A stretch of 64,000 bases of DNA from Isoetes taiwanensis (GCA_021234155.1 JAJEKV010000013.1:17709781-17773780), one strand, 5' to 3'; counted from the first letter of the stretch, positions 12,183 through 24,467 are shown. The notes: a model not told the origin generated them from the sequence alone. Numbers and translations: made by a program.

Positions 12183-12719
12183 CTATCCTTGACACAAGCC
12201 CGAAAGTGTGCGGATGTGGCTCGAGACAAGTAGCTTGCAATGCACGGCAATTTTCATTAGGATGTTAGCTTCTTCAGGGGATTCTTGAAGGACCTCTAGA
12301 GACTGAAATGTTGCAAAATAAGAGGCATATGATGCTTTAATCCATTGTTTCTCCTCTTCTTTGAGGCTATTAAGAGATTCAACAGCTTCCTCAACATGAA
12401 GAGCAAAGCGCCCAAACTCTGTATAAAAATGGGAGCTCAGACTCATACTCACTTGGACAGCCTATGTGTGCTGCCAGTGCAGATTCATGCAATGCATTGT
12501 CAAAGAACGCCTCAAATTGGCCATGACATATTGGAAGTTGTTTCTGAATAGACTAGTAAAGCCCCAATTGTCACATGAAAGTTGGCAACATTTTACGGGC
12601 CGTAAAACTTCAAAATATGGGAGCAGTGATTGGTTCCCCTGCCCGGATATTCCTACCAGTGTGAACAATTTCTGGCCAGCAGGGTTCTCTGTGACAGAAA
12701 ATACTAGGCTTAGAGCCAC
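12183..12719 (-). pseudogene. Unrecognised protein-coding fragment with frameshift(s)
   Basis: On the minus strand two frames join into a plausible protein: FEAFFDNALHESALAAHIGC, PSEYESELPFLY, then, after a one-base shift near 12435, TEFGRFALHVEEAVESLNSL, KEEEKQWIKASYASYFATFQ and SLEVLQESPEEANILMKIAV. The charged, helical composition and the meaningful join across the shift suggest descent from a real gene. I do not recognise the family. The plus strand also stays open here (12466-12774, ending at a possible GTAAGA donor), so the strand is not certain. Confidence 0.3.
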
Positions 12720-15700
12720 TAAGAAGCCTGCAGAGCCTTTTCAGAGAACAACACCAACTATTTCTGACTGGTAAGACCAAAGCTTTATCAAATTTACCAC
12801 ATGTGATTTATATCTAACCACATGTGATGTTTGTTAAACAACTCCAAGCTTGGCAAACCTTCCAAAATGCTAAGAATCACCTTCTTATGCCCATTGCAGG
12901 TTGGTGATCAGTATTTTGGACAGATGAAGCTGCTCCATTTTGGGGCTTTACCTTAAGAACCACCAAGCAGACGACACTATCTCAAAAGAGGTCTTTGCTG
13001 AGGCAAAACGGTGAGGATTTGCTTGTAATTAAGCAGATTTATGGAAAATTGCTTGGGAATAGGCAGATTTATGGTCACTAAATCTTGCCTTGGCTTCCAT
13101 GTGATGTCTGCTTGTAAATTTTGTTCATAGAACCCCACTAAGTGGGGGTGTATACGGCTGTAAATCTATAATGCCATCGCCAGTGTTCTTGGTTTTGCTT
13201 ACATGTCTTTTTTCTCTCGATGTGTTTATTTATCGTTTATAACAAAGTTATATGGCCAATTCCTGTTTTCTCTCGATGCTTGTATTTCTCGTTCATAACA
13301 AGAATTATATGCCTAGTTCTTCTTATTAAATGATAGTCATTGTGTTCTGGCCTCTTAATTTTGTTATTCAAAAACTCTGCTGCTATATGGTGCTAGTTTT
13401 AAGATCTGTTCTGCATATGGTCTCACCTTCTGCCGATGCTGATGCTGATGAGCAAAGGGTTTGTTTTAAAGTTTTCTGTTTGAAAGTGTGTTTCTGTTTA
13501 TGGCATGAACACATGAAACAAAAAAATGGTCTCCTTTTATTTTAGTGTGAAGCAGCAATGGCTTGTCGTTAGGTGATTGAGAACTAAATCCATGAACAAA
13601 AGCTGAGAGGTTCTGTTAAAGTTTAAATATAGGTGGTAATTGAGGATTAAATGGTTGGTCAGGCAACAAGGGATCTTGATAGCTGTTGAGTTGGTAATTG
13701 TGAGCTGTTCCAGTTGGTAGGTTCGAGGCAGGTTTCAAGGCGAGTACCTTATTCTAATTTGGTTGTTCATGTTTTAAAGTTTTTGTATGTTATGTTCTGT
13801 GTTCTTAACACGAATATGGTGCCCTTGATCCAAAAATTCTGTCTACTTTGGTTGGGGAGAGAAATGAAAGGAAAATGTGAACAAGCACTAATATTGTCAC
13901 AGATTTTGTCAATCGTACAACACATCGATGTGAACAAGAACTACTACAGGGTCACAGATCTTGATAATCGTGCGCAACACATCAATAGTCGTTTTAGTTA
14001 CTATTTGAGGCCACTATGGTAGTGATTGTGAGCTAATTTATATTTAAAAAAATGACCTTGTTGTTGCAGATCTGGATAGTGAATTGAAGATTTGCAGCTT
14101 TAAGGTGAGCTGCAGCACAGCCAATAAGCATTAGACGAGCTAGAGCTAAAGAATTTATCCTTAGAGGATTCCCTTAAGTATGTGAGGATTCTTGAGAATT
14201 CTTGGCCAGTTCTTAAAGTATAGGGTTCTTGCAAGCAAACAATTCTTGCCTATTTTTGCCATGGTTATTTTGACTTTGGCGGCAGAAAGGAAGCTCTGTT
14301 TGTCCAATCATACGATATATATGGCTTAAATAGACATAGCGCACAAAGCATAAGCCACATGCATAATGTACAAATCATGTTACAATAAAATAACATATAC
14401 GATAAAACTAGTAGAGTTATTGCATGCGGTTTCACTAACATGATGTGATATAGAACAGAATAGGGAAGCAAGAATGGCTGAGCCCATTTTGTTCAATGAC
14501 ATCAAGGTAAGCTGCTTACTGGTTTCTATAGGTTGAGGCGATTTGTCATTCTGCTTAAGAATGAATAAAAAACCGAACAGAATGCTCATCCACTTATCTT
14601 GATGTAATAGAGATGTAAATAGTATACCGATAAAATGATTACCGGTACTACAATTCAAGAAAAAATGATTTTTGAGTCATCAAGAAGATGATCCAAATGA
14701 AAAATTAATGATCTTCCTTAAAGATTGACACTTAGGCAACTTCATGCACATACATTACCCATAACACAATGGAATAAGTCGTATTAGCCTTGGCAGAAAG
14801 GATAGTCTTATCAGCTTTACATTCTAGGTAGTCAAATTAGAATTTGTCCTTGCACAAGGATTAGTCTTATGTCATGCGAGGGGATCATTCTTACATCGAA
14901 CAACCTGATACACACTTGTATGTGTGCTCAATGTTGGGGATCATTCTTACACGTAAGAACCGGGATACATGCTCATACTTATGCTTGGCAATGTGGGGCA
15001 CGATTTATTGGTTATTTTTAATATATCTTGAATGCCATCGGAATGTTGCAACATGATATATATTAGGCATAAAATAAAATTATTTATTTCTTAAATTTGT
15101 GCATGGACGAATTAGTTCTGAAAGATGTAATGGACGAATTGTTGGATCTCAATGTTCAAATTTGTAGTCCTGCAAAACATGCAATCCATTCATAAGAAAG
15201 CTAGTTAAAAATGCCATTTAAAGGTTTTTATTTTTCAATCTTCGTAATTGATTTGTTCAAACACGATCTATTCAATGCCCCCCTCCCCTGTTATACATTT
15301 GAGTTCATTGAAACTAAAGGTTATTTTATCCTCGAAATCAAATTCAAACACAATCTATTCAATTCCCCTCCACTCTTATAAACTTGGGTGTGTGTTGGTC
15401 CTACCTCCCCCTCACGTTTGGTTATTAGATCCAACATAATCTCAGAAAATCTTGAGGCAATCTAGGGAATCTTGAATGAGTATAATCTAGGCTAGTCACG
15501 GTTCTTCCAAAAAAAGATGTAATTTCTCTTGCGGGCTCGTATGGTTTCGAAGATATGATGATGGTGAGACCTCCTATCCAGCGGATAGGCCTATAGAAAA
15601 TTCATTGCATCACAATACATTTGCAAGGAGGAGAGAAATAAGCTTGGGTGGGGAGGCATGTGTGGCCTCAATTAGTTTCGACTGTAGTTGTGGGATCAGA

Positions 15701-16881
15701 AAATGAAGAAAGAATTAACCATCATATGAATAATAACAAATTCAATGGTGTTGCCCAGACAAGTATTTCTGGAAGGTCTATAATTTTCTGAAGGAAGAAT
15801 GAGGGGACAAAGGCCAGTAGAATATGTTATTAGCAGTAGACAACCTCCTGCACTTAGGCAGGTGGAATTTGCAGTCAATGGTGTGAGAAGCACCGAGCAT
15901 GCATCAACATCTCATTGAAATATAAATATTTCAAAGAGAGCACAAGGAGACATTACAACAAAGAGATTCGGTTTTAAGTGCTAGAAATTTTGGAAACGAT
16001 CGTAAAAAATGGTCATATAAGACCCTCGAAGCACGAAAAGTATAGCCGAGCTTCTGGCTGGCGTTGAGCCCAGTGAAGGAAGATCATCTCAACCAGATGG
16101 GATAGGAAAGCTTCTTGGAGGCATTAAACGACGTCTGTTGTCCTTTAAATTTCAATCCATATGGAATCAGGAACAAGATCCTATTCGGTATTCCCATTAA
16201 CTTGGCATATTCAAATGTTTATGTGGTTGTTTTATTGGCACTTGCGAGTACTGAGGCTCAACAACTCAAGCGCTTTTATTATCGGGGGCCAAAGCAATAT
16301 GCACTGACATGCTAAAGGTATTTTATTTGTTTTACTTTGCTCATTTATGTGGAGAAAAAATAAATAGAGCTTTTATTATCTGTTATAGGTACAGTTTCTG
16401 GATCAACATCATTTGCTGATAAGATTTGGAAGTATTGAGGTGATTTACATCTTTTGAATGTCATTGAGTTTATATTCTCCTTATATTAGGGGTCACGCAA
16501 TACAAATGTGAAGACATTAATTTTCGTGGTTTACAACTTTGAGACAACAGAAATTTTAGAATTTGAGCAGGTTTGTGACTTTGAATCTCTTGTAATGCAA
16601 CTATTTTAAGGGTCGAAAACATGTTGCATCTTTGGTAATTGACAGAATTCATCTGAAGAGTTTCTTCGGTTTTATGAAAATTTCTGCAATTTTTTCGTGT
16701 ACCCCAACAGTCTATGCGATATATAACATCATATTCAAATAATGTTTTTTTGCGGGTCCAACTATGAAAGCAGAGACTTGCAAAGATATATAATCATGCA
16801 CAGGCAAATTCATCCAGAGGTCTTTGTATCATCTTTGTTACTGATGCTGCTCATTTGCAGGTTATTAGAAGGACACTTGCA
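12720..16881. other. Long AT-rich intergenic or intronic stretch
   Basis: No conserved coding frame identified. Frames such as 13330-13545, 13714-14022 and 16115-16315 (plus) are unrecognised. A stretch near 16070-16190 on the plus strand reads SEGRSSQPDGIGKLLGG then IKRRLLSFKFQSIWNQEQ before a stop and could be an exon of an unknown gene. Near 15256 and 15343 a pyrimidine-rich motif (caaacacaatctattcaat) occurs twice. Confidence 0.35.
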
Positions 16882-16886
16882 ATATT

Positions 16887-16890
<4 letters not shown>
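16882..16890. repeat. LINE target-site duplication, left copy
   Basis: ATATTGCCA directly before the poly(T) run. The same nine bases (twelve if the following TTT is counted) recur at 20969-20980 where LINE coding homology ends. Confidence 0.65.
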
Positions 16891-16919
<29 letters not shown>

Positions 16920-19900
16920 GTAGAAACGGCAGAGTAGTTATATTACATGTAATACATAGTAATACAAAATGTACAGAGTAGAACTCTGTTATAAGGCCTT
17001 AACCAAGCCTATCACTCCAAAAGGAGGCAAAAACAGTTAAAGCAAAACACTGTTATAAGGATTAAACCCAGAATATCAGTAATTTAAAGTTCAAAGTTCA
17101 AACTGTAAATATAAGATAGTCAGGTTTTGTTGAGGCCTCAATCATCCCGAACTCCATCGAGAGTTATCACTGCAAAGGCATGGGTTGTGTTCTCGAAGAG
17201 CAAAGTGTCCAGTTCCAAAGCCCCAATCGCCGCCGAGTCCAGAATGTAGAGTATCCAAGATTCTCTTGCATCAACACAAATTTTAAGCTTGTCTTCAAAG
17301 TACGGCCTGAGATCCTGTTTGAATTGCCGATATCCTCATCTCTAATCTTCTCCAATGTTTTGACCATGATGGTTTCCGCCTTCACCCGAGCAAGGCTTTT
17401 AACTTCTTGATGAGTCATTGGTCGTGTATCTTCCGGTACCTCTCTCATATGACCTCCTTCATGGTGTTTGTTGACCGTGTACTCGCCATCACCAGTAAAA
17501 GATTATTAAAATAAGAAGAGAAGAATGCATAGAACCCTTGAAAGGATCCCAACCCATCCCAATTTCTGTCATAGTTTGTTCCCCTGCTCAATCTATGAGC
17601 CATGGTGCCTCCTCCCGACTCTAATTGAATTGTAGTCTTGAGGATATTCAAATCCGGGTTGTTCTGGTTTATAGCAACACCATTTCTATGCTTCCATATA
17701 GTCCAAAGAGCAAGGGATCTAATGGTGTCCATGAATGGAGAGCTATTTGCTAAAAAGTCATATAACGGGCAAGCCCGAGGTAGGGGGAGGACCTATGTAC
17801 TGGCTTATCCAAGCCCAAAAAGGTGCCAGCCAAGGACATATGAAGATATGACAGGATGTTTCAGCTTGGCCACATCCTAAAGGACAACTATCAGAGATTT
17901 GATCATTGTATTTTGCCCTGTAAACATTAGATTTTAGACTTTTATTGAGGACCAACCATCTAAAAAAGATAACCTTTTTTGCACACTGCAATTTCCACCC
18001 TTTCCTTATGACCCTGATGGCCTCCTTCTCAGTACACCCCCACTGATTTGAGACTTTGGTTCCGTGTTCACACACCAGCAGAGCATATATTCTGGCCACA
18101 CTGTAACCTTTGCCTTGTACAGTCCAATTCTGATCTCTAGCTAGGGATGTATTTCCCATCTGATGTCTAGTGAGGATCTTATGAATGTTCCTATTGGAGG
18201 AGGAGCCTTGTACCATATTAGATATTTCCTGCCATGTTTTCCATTCTTCACCATTTAACATATTGCCAACAAAGATCCAACCCACCGAAGTTTCCATTCC
18301 TTGTATTTCCTTGGATGCTTTAAGGCTAGACATCCATCTTCCTCATCAACTAAGCCCCTCGATGCCAAAAGAAATTAAAGTCTCTAGAAACCTCTTCAAT
18401 TGGATGGGCCTTAAAAAACAAACAGACCTTATTCCGTGCTTGGATTATTCTTCTCATAATGACAGATGTACCTGGAGCAGGGTTGAGTTGGTAAAACATT
18501 GAATCTGGGAGATGATGAGGGGTAGATGGACTCCCTACCAAAGAAGTTTTCTGGATCCAGAATTTGGTGATTTGAAGGGCAGGAGACCTTGATGTTGACA
18601 TCAAAGATCTCCATACTAGTTTTGCTGCCAAAACCTGGGCCTGTAAAAACAGATCCTTACATCCTAGACCTCCTCTTTTCCTAGGGAGAGTGAGATACTT
18701 CCACCCTACCATGTGTGCCCCTTGCCAAATGAATTCTTTCATGATAACCTCCAACTCCTGATATGTTTTCTTATCTGCAATTATGGCTGAAGAGAAATAA
18801 ACATGAGAACTGGCTATTACCCCATTGATTATTTGCACCCTTCCAGCCAGAGATAGAGACTTGGGATACATTTGGAGTTTCTTTTTAATTTTGGTGACAA
18901 TTGGTTCCCATAAACCATGCATACTCATGTTAAGAGCAAGAGGGAGGCCCAACAGTTTTGTAGCAGATGGAGGCCACATACTTTGATTCCATGGACTCTG
19001 TCCTCCGAATCGCCCGTAATGATTGCACACTTTTCTCTATTTAACACCACCCGGATGCTTTTCCAAAGAGATCCATTGCCTCCAAGAAGTTTTATAATGT
19101 CTCCTTCTCTCTTAAGAACACAAACGTGTCATCAAGATATTGCATAACCCATGTGGTGTCGCTTGATTCGGTGGAGCTTGAGACTACAGATTCTATCTCG
19201 CTTGTTGCAACTTCATGATGATCCTTGTAACCATTTTGGCCACAATAAGGAATAGGTAGGGGAGCCACGGGCATCCCCTGTCTGACCCCCTCTTACATTC
19301 AAAGAAGGAGGATGGGGTACCATTAACCATGATCGCAGAGCACCCTCGTAGCATTGAAACCAAAGCATTTTTTGCAATCACTTGATCCGAAAAAATCCTA
19401 ACTGCTCCATGGCTCAGATAAAAAGTTCCAATTGATGGTATCATAGGCTCTCCTGAAGTCCAATTTGAGCAGTACACATCCTTGGTTGGTAACCCCATTC
19501 CAATGTAAACCCTCATATGCCCCAATGAAGTTATCCAATATGCTTCTGCCTGGGAGAAATCCTGACTGAACTGGGTTAATTTTTTCTTGTAGAATTTTCT
19601 TGATTCTATTGGCAAAAATTTTTGCCAGTATCTTGTATGATACATTTGTGAGGGATATTGGCCTCCAATCCGAGAGAATGTAGAGGGCTTATCCACTTTT
19701 GGCACCAGTGCAATTAGACCTGCATTTATTGCTGGGTGTAGTTTCCTCGCCTGCCAGGCTCCTTGGATAAATGTAATAATGTCTTTATCCATAATGCTCC
19801 AAAAATGCTCATAAAATTCTGGTGGCAGTCCATCAGGACCCGGGCTTTTCCCATGAGCCATACCTCTGATAGTTGCAAGAATTTTGCCTCCATTGGAGTG

Positions 19901-20968
19901 GCTAGCAAACACGATCTTCAATATGTGTATCTTTAGGGCCAAGGTAGTCAAAGAACTCCATCATTTTTTCATTATTCCATGTGTGGCTGCAAATAGTTCC
20001 TTGTATTTGTCAAGAATAATTTCTCGAATGTCCTCTTGTTTGGAAAGTTCACCCGATTTTCATCATGTAATGAGACTATTCCATTGTTCATGATCCCGCT
20101 CTTGGTGCTTCTATAGAAGAATTTAGAGCTACTGGGCCATCCATTTGATTGACATATAAACTTCTACTCTTGATGCTTTTGGGACTTTTAGCTTCATGCT
20201 CTTCAATTAGCTTTACTTTCCTTTCCAAGAGTTCTTCTCTCTCGCCGCAGTTGACACATTAGCTTTGTCCAGAAGAGTTTCACCGATATCCCTCATTTCC
20301 GGATACACTTCCATCTTTTTCCTCGCTTTTCTTCTTGTTCCATTCCCTACCCCATTGCTTAACCCAATTTTTTGATCTCGCTTACATTTCCCGATGAATT
20401 CTTTCATTGAGCCACTAGCATTGACCCTCTCTAGAGTGGCATAAAACCTTGCAAAATCTTCACGAAGGTCTTATTATTCAACAAACTAACATTAAGTTTG
20501 AATGATGTATCAAGATGTCTATTCTGTGGCAGGTGATACCGTGTCCTTAACTTGTGGATAGTGATCGATATTGAGTTACTACGCCATTTTCAATAATCAA
20601 AGTATCCCACCCATCTAAGGTAGATATATTGGTATAGAACCTATCAAGGAGGCAATATACCCTGTCATTCCCTTGTCTTTTGTTACACCATGAGTATGCA
20701 TTAGATGAAGAGGGAGCATGGTATACAAAGTTATGAGCCAACTTATCCCATTGTGTTCTCTCTCCTTTTGACATGTTGAGTTTTTTCCCTGCTTTCTGCT
20801 CCCATGAGGGAGTGTTATTGAAATCTCCACTGAGAATCCAATTATTTGTATTCTGTCCCTGCAGCCACTCTGTCATATTTTTCCATTGTACCTCCCTCTC
20901 TTCTGGGGAAGTGGAAGCATAGACATTGATAATGCCCACCCTTTTCTGCTCCACCTCCAAGAAAATTG
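16891..20968 (-). mobile_element. 5'-truncated L1-like LINE with poly(A) tail
   Basis: Reading leftward: apurinic-type endonuclease (about 20960-20580; GIINVYASTSPEER and ILSGDFNNTPSWEQKAG), a gap, then reverse transcriptase (about 19900-19190; GKSPGPDGLPPEFYEHFW, RKLHPAINAGLIALVPK, GTPSSFFECKRGSDRGCP), the catalytic box YLDDTFVF (about 19145-19120) where YADD is usual, the post-RT region (about 19030-18570; LAGRVQIINGVIASSHVYFS, LTLPRKRGGLGCKDLF) and a zf-RVT domain (about 17990-17850; FRWLVLNKSLKSNVYRAKY, then CPLGCGQAETSCHIF). The minus-strand 3' end is a ~29-nt poly(A), seen as poly(T) on plus just right of 16890. ATATTGCCA flanks both ends, a target-site duplication. Many shifts and stops make it inactive. 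Confidence 0.9.
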
Positions 20969-20980
20969 ATATTGCCATTT
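20969..20980. repeat. LINE target-site duplication, right copy
   Basis: ATATTGCCATTT at the 5' truncation point of the LINE, matching the left flank. Removing the LINE joins 16881 to this point. Confidence 0.6.
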
Positions 20981-21185
20981 AAGGCACAATCACAAAACCC
21001 ATTGGCGTTTTTAGATCATTCACTTTTTAATTTTGATGAAAAGGTATGGCATCAACAATCAAACTAGTAGCAAAGGAAATAATTGCAGCATAGATTCACG
21101 TTTAAAGGAATATATTTGTCTTCAGGAAATTGATTGTTGAGCTATTGTTTGCTAACCAAGTTGTGCCTACTTTTGTTCTTGTAGA

Positions 21186-21278
21186 TTGTATCTTCTTTAG
21201 AGCGTCATATCACAGAGAACCCTATCAAGCTCACTTCTAGAAGACGTCCTAATGTGCTAAAGTTCAAGATTAAACCAG
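21186..21278 (+). CDS. Candidate internal exon of an unrecognised gene
   Basis: Bounded by an acceptor (cttgtag) and a donor (CCAG then GTAACT). Translates without stops as IVSSLERHITENPIKLTSRR followed by RPNVLKFKIKP. I do not recognise the family and could not link it to further exons with confidence. It lies about 200 bp right of the LINE insertion, so the LINE may have landed in an intron or next to an exon of the same gene. This is an inference from one open segment with good junctions. Confidence 0.35.
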
Positions 21279-21838
21279 GTAACTCACAAACTTTGTACTT
21301 TCATGTTTTTTTTATATAGTTTGCATCCTACGAGCAAATCATTCTTCATTTGGAATAACTGTTTGGATTGGTTGGATTAGACCACCCTTTTCCGCCATCT
21401 GTGCTTTTTTTATTGTATTTTGCCATCCTCTAATATTTTAGCCTGCTATTTGTTCACTGTACAACCATCAAGAACTTTTAGGTAGCAAATAACACGATCA
21501 ATTTGGATCTTTACTTTCTCTTGTTGGTTTAGCCTTTTCTCCCCCTCCTTTAGTGATGTCTTTTCCATCTTTTCTTTATTTCTTTGGGCTTAAAAAACAG
21601 ATCAGAGGTTTTCAAGGAGTTGCTCTCATTTCTACGCTAACAAAACATGTATTTCCATTCTCTACTCTATTAAACTTGTCCTTATGCTTCTGCAATACTT
21701 GTTATATGCCGAGCACCAAAGATTTCTTCAAGGCAATTCCCATAAAATCATGGTATCAAGTATTCTATTGTTTTGAAGTAGAAATTTTGATTGATTGTGA
21801 AAACATGACTTTGAAGTATGATTTAAGCCACTTTTACC

Positions 21839-22270
21839 CCTCCCGCCATGGAGGGGCAACCCTCCGCGGCGCAAAGACCTTATTTTTTTTTTGCCTCTAT
21901 GCTACCATTGTCTGTGGGTGCTTTAACGCAAGGGTAGTTAATCCAAGGTATCTAATGCTCTGGTAGCGCAGCAAAGCTACTTTCTAGCAATCTTCCTTCT
22001 TGGCATTATACATACTTGAGGTTCTAGATAAATGTCTGCAATTACTGAGCCCTCAGTAGTCATTATCTCCGCTTGTCTAGTATCATCATTACTGCAAAGG
22101 TTTTTCCCTTGAAAACCTTTTGAGGCAGGGGTTTTTTAATCCTAGTAGTAATGATTGTACTAGCCCATTGTATGGGTCCCATGACCTATTGGTCTCCGTG
22201 GACGTTAAAAAAACTATTCTATTCTATTCTATTCCTTCTTCATCTAAGCACCTCCCTGTAGAAGCCCTCC
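21839..22270 (+). repeat. Second copy of the 11.1-kb spacer repeat, interrupted by an insertion
   Basis: 21876-22001 and 22232-22270 match 11063-11208 (gcctctat, ccattgtctgtgggtg, gttaatccaa, gcagc-aaagctactttct, cttcttcatctaagca, gtagaag). The match is split exactly where a 230-bp insertion lies. A GC-rich lead (GGAGGGGCAACCCTCCG) precedes it at about 21849. Confidence 0.75.
22002..22231 (+). mobile_element. Short retroposed insertion (SINE-like or truncated LINE 3' end)
   Basis: A 230-bp segment flanked by the 9-bp direct repeat TTCCTTCTT (21993-22001 and 22232-22240). It ends in an A run followed by a (CTATT)n tail, a typical retroposon 3' end. The related repeat at 11.1 kb has one TTCCTTCTT and no insert, so it preserves the empty site. 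I do not see clear Pol III A and B boxes, so a 5'-truncated LINE tail is as likely as a SINE. Confidence 0.65.
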
Positions 22271-22506
22271 CATGAGCTTCCCTATGAAAATTATGGCAAT
22301 GGCAATGGCAGCAAGATTCACGGCTTCTTACCTGAGGACCCTTTGCTTGCAAGTTTACTCCAAAGAAACCATCGTTTTGAAACTTGGCAATCGAGTCGAG
22401 TTCTGCTGTTAGTCGATCTTTGAAGCTGGTTGATGTTTGATGTTGTATTCATTGCATTCCTTTAAAAAGTTGTTGCAATCTTTTTAAAAAGTTGTGTTGG
22501 TCTTAA

Positions 22507-22564
22507 AATAAAAGGCCTTTGTTTATTTTAAATTGCAATTTAAAATAAACAAAGGCCTTTTATT
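22507..22564. repeat. Perfect 58-bp palindrome (29-bp arms, no loop)
   Basis: Left arm 22507-22535 starts aataaaaggcctttgttta; right arm 22536-22564 is its exact reverse complement. A degenerate relative of one arm (aaggcctttgcctattttaa) lies at about 22699-22725. Confidence 0.9.
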
Positions 22565-22725
22565 GCCTCTTTTCTTGTTTATGAAGATTTTTTCCACTTT
22601 TTTTTTTGTTCTTTATCTTAGTGACTTGGATATTTTTTGTTCTAACAATGACTTGCCACAAACATTGTTTATTAAAACTTTTGTATTGGCTTTTTTTAAA
22701 ATAGAAGGCCTTTGCCTATTTTAAA

Positions 22726-24050
22726 TTGCATATTTTTCTTGTGTATAAAGCGTACGATGTTGTGGCGGCCTTCTAAAAATAAAATGCCCCTGTCCATCCT
22801 TTTGTTCTTTATCTTTAGTGACTTGGATATTTTTCTTTTACTAATGGAAACTGGCATAGGTTATTCACAAGTGTAATGGAATGAAAGCTGATGGAATTGT
22901 AGTAAGGGATTATAAAATTTTGTATTATTCTATTGCACACTACATATTAAATTAGCTTCCCATTATACAAGCTTCTGGCATGTGGAAATTTTGATTTACA
23001 ATCTTGTAGAGATCTCTACATCTTACGGGTCAAGGCCAGTGTCCAACAATCAGCACAATCCTACCCTCCATGCCAAACCAAGCCCTTCATTTCATAGAAA
23101 AAAAACAGTATATTTTTTCCTTACTTAGGACTCTGATAATTAGAACCATTTATAACTCAAGATCCAAACTACTACCACAAACAACCAACAACTCTGCAAC
23201 TATCTCAAGCATTCTCCATTTTGTATTACAAATTAATGTAAATATAGTCTCTGAAGTGGTAGTAGCGAGCTACTGATTTAAACTCTAAGTGATATATAAT
23301 TTACAACACAAAATAAAGTGATTCTTCAAACTTGTGTCTCACATATGAGTTTGCAAACAACAAACATGTAGTGAATAAAAAGCAGAAAGATTGATTTGTG
23401 CCCTAGAATATTCCATGGATTATATCTAAATTTTGCAATTCAACACTATCATGATTTATAATCATAGGGGAAATATCAAGCAAGCACCACATCTACTGAA
23501 ACGAGCTAAGAAGAATCTAAGGAAATAAGTGGCACGCCTGTCATTATGTAAACATAATTAATCTAAGCAAGATGAGATCAGCTCTGGTTCTCTATGCAAA
23601 TTCTTTTGAAGCCGCTCGAATCAAAGATTTGAAGCAGAGCTAAATTTGAGATTTGGGTTGCCTCTAATCTTAGAAATTTTACAGGTGGCAAGAGAGGAGC
23701 TATGCTTATAATCATGCTTACAAAGAACCCTGTTAAGCATTTCGGCCATGGACAAGGTGGCCATAAAAACCATAGAATTCGGTGTAGAGCTCCATATTGA
23801 CGCTCTTTTAATTTGTAAAATCCAACAAAGAGATGATTATATTCGACTTTTTTGCAGCAAATTTTCTTGCAAAGAAACTAAAGGTAGAAAGAAACATTGT
23901 TGTGAATGGTTCATTTTGGGGCCTAGGCTTAAGAAAGATGGGGAAGAAAGCAAACATGTCGAACTTGAGACATTCTCCAAAAGGCACGAAATAATTATTT
24001 TTCTCAGTCGTCTATTAGCTTAGATTATAATCCAATAGTGTAAGAGAAGC
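22726..24050. other. Gene-free stretch with one coherent unknown frame
   Basis: AT-rich. A 91-codon plus frame at 23748-24023 starts with ATG and reads MDKVAIKTIEFGVELHID and on, but matches no family I know. Nothing else supported. Confidence 0.3.
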
Positions 24051-24068
24051 CCAAAGTCATATTTTAAG

Positions 24069-24395
24069 ACACATGGATAGGCTAGGCTTTTAGATAATGT
24101 GACACTTGAGGTTGGGTTGTAGCCACGACCCTTGGTTCAGAAATACTGGGGAACCCTTGTAACCTACAGCCCAAATCTAAAAAATTCACAAGATAGTTTT
24201 GAAATAGCAGAAAATTTCCTTCTAAAAATAGCAATTTTTTTATTGGTAGGAATGGACTGGGAGTATGTAGCTCATAATTAGATCCAAGAGGGAAATATGT
24301 CGATTGGCGCTTTAAAACATTTCCCAAAGCAATGACTTTAACCTTGAGTGTCACTTCTCTCAAAAGCCTAGCCTATCCACATGTCCTAAATTTTC
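24069..24395. mobile_element. MITE-like element with ~45-bp terminal inverted repeats
   Basis: The left end (acatggataggctaggcttt, then gtgacacttgaggtt) is the imperfect reverse complement of the right end (aaccttgagtgtcac, aaaagcctagcctatccac). Total length about 320 bp with no coding potential, as expected for a non-autonomous DNA transposon. The outer edges and target-site duplication are not resolved by eye. Confidence 0.65.
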
Positions 24396-24467
24396 AGGTG
24401 GCCATTAGATCTTCATCTAGAGAAAGAGAAGGTTGAGTAAAAATACATGAGCCATGCATGTTTGGAA

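Noticed and set aside
11936-12268. 110-codon plus frame as a possible gene
   Set aside because: No recognisable motif, no splice or start context, and overlaps other equally long frames on the other strand.
22002-22231. Calling the small insertion a tRNA-derived SINE
   Set aside because: No convincing A box, and only a weak B-box-like GGTTCTAGA; a truncated LINE 3' end explains the tail and target-site duplication equally well.
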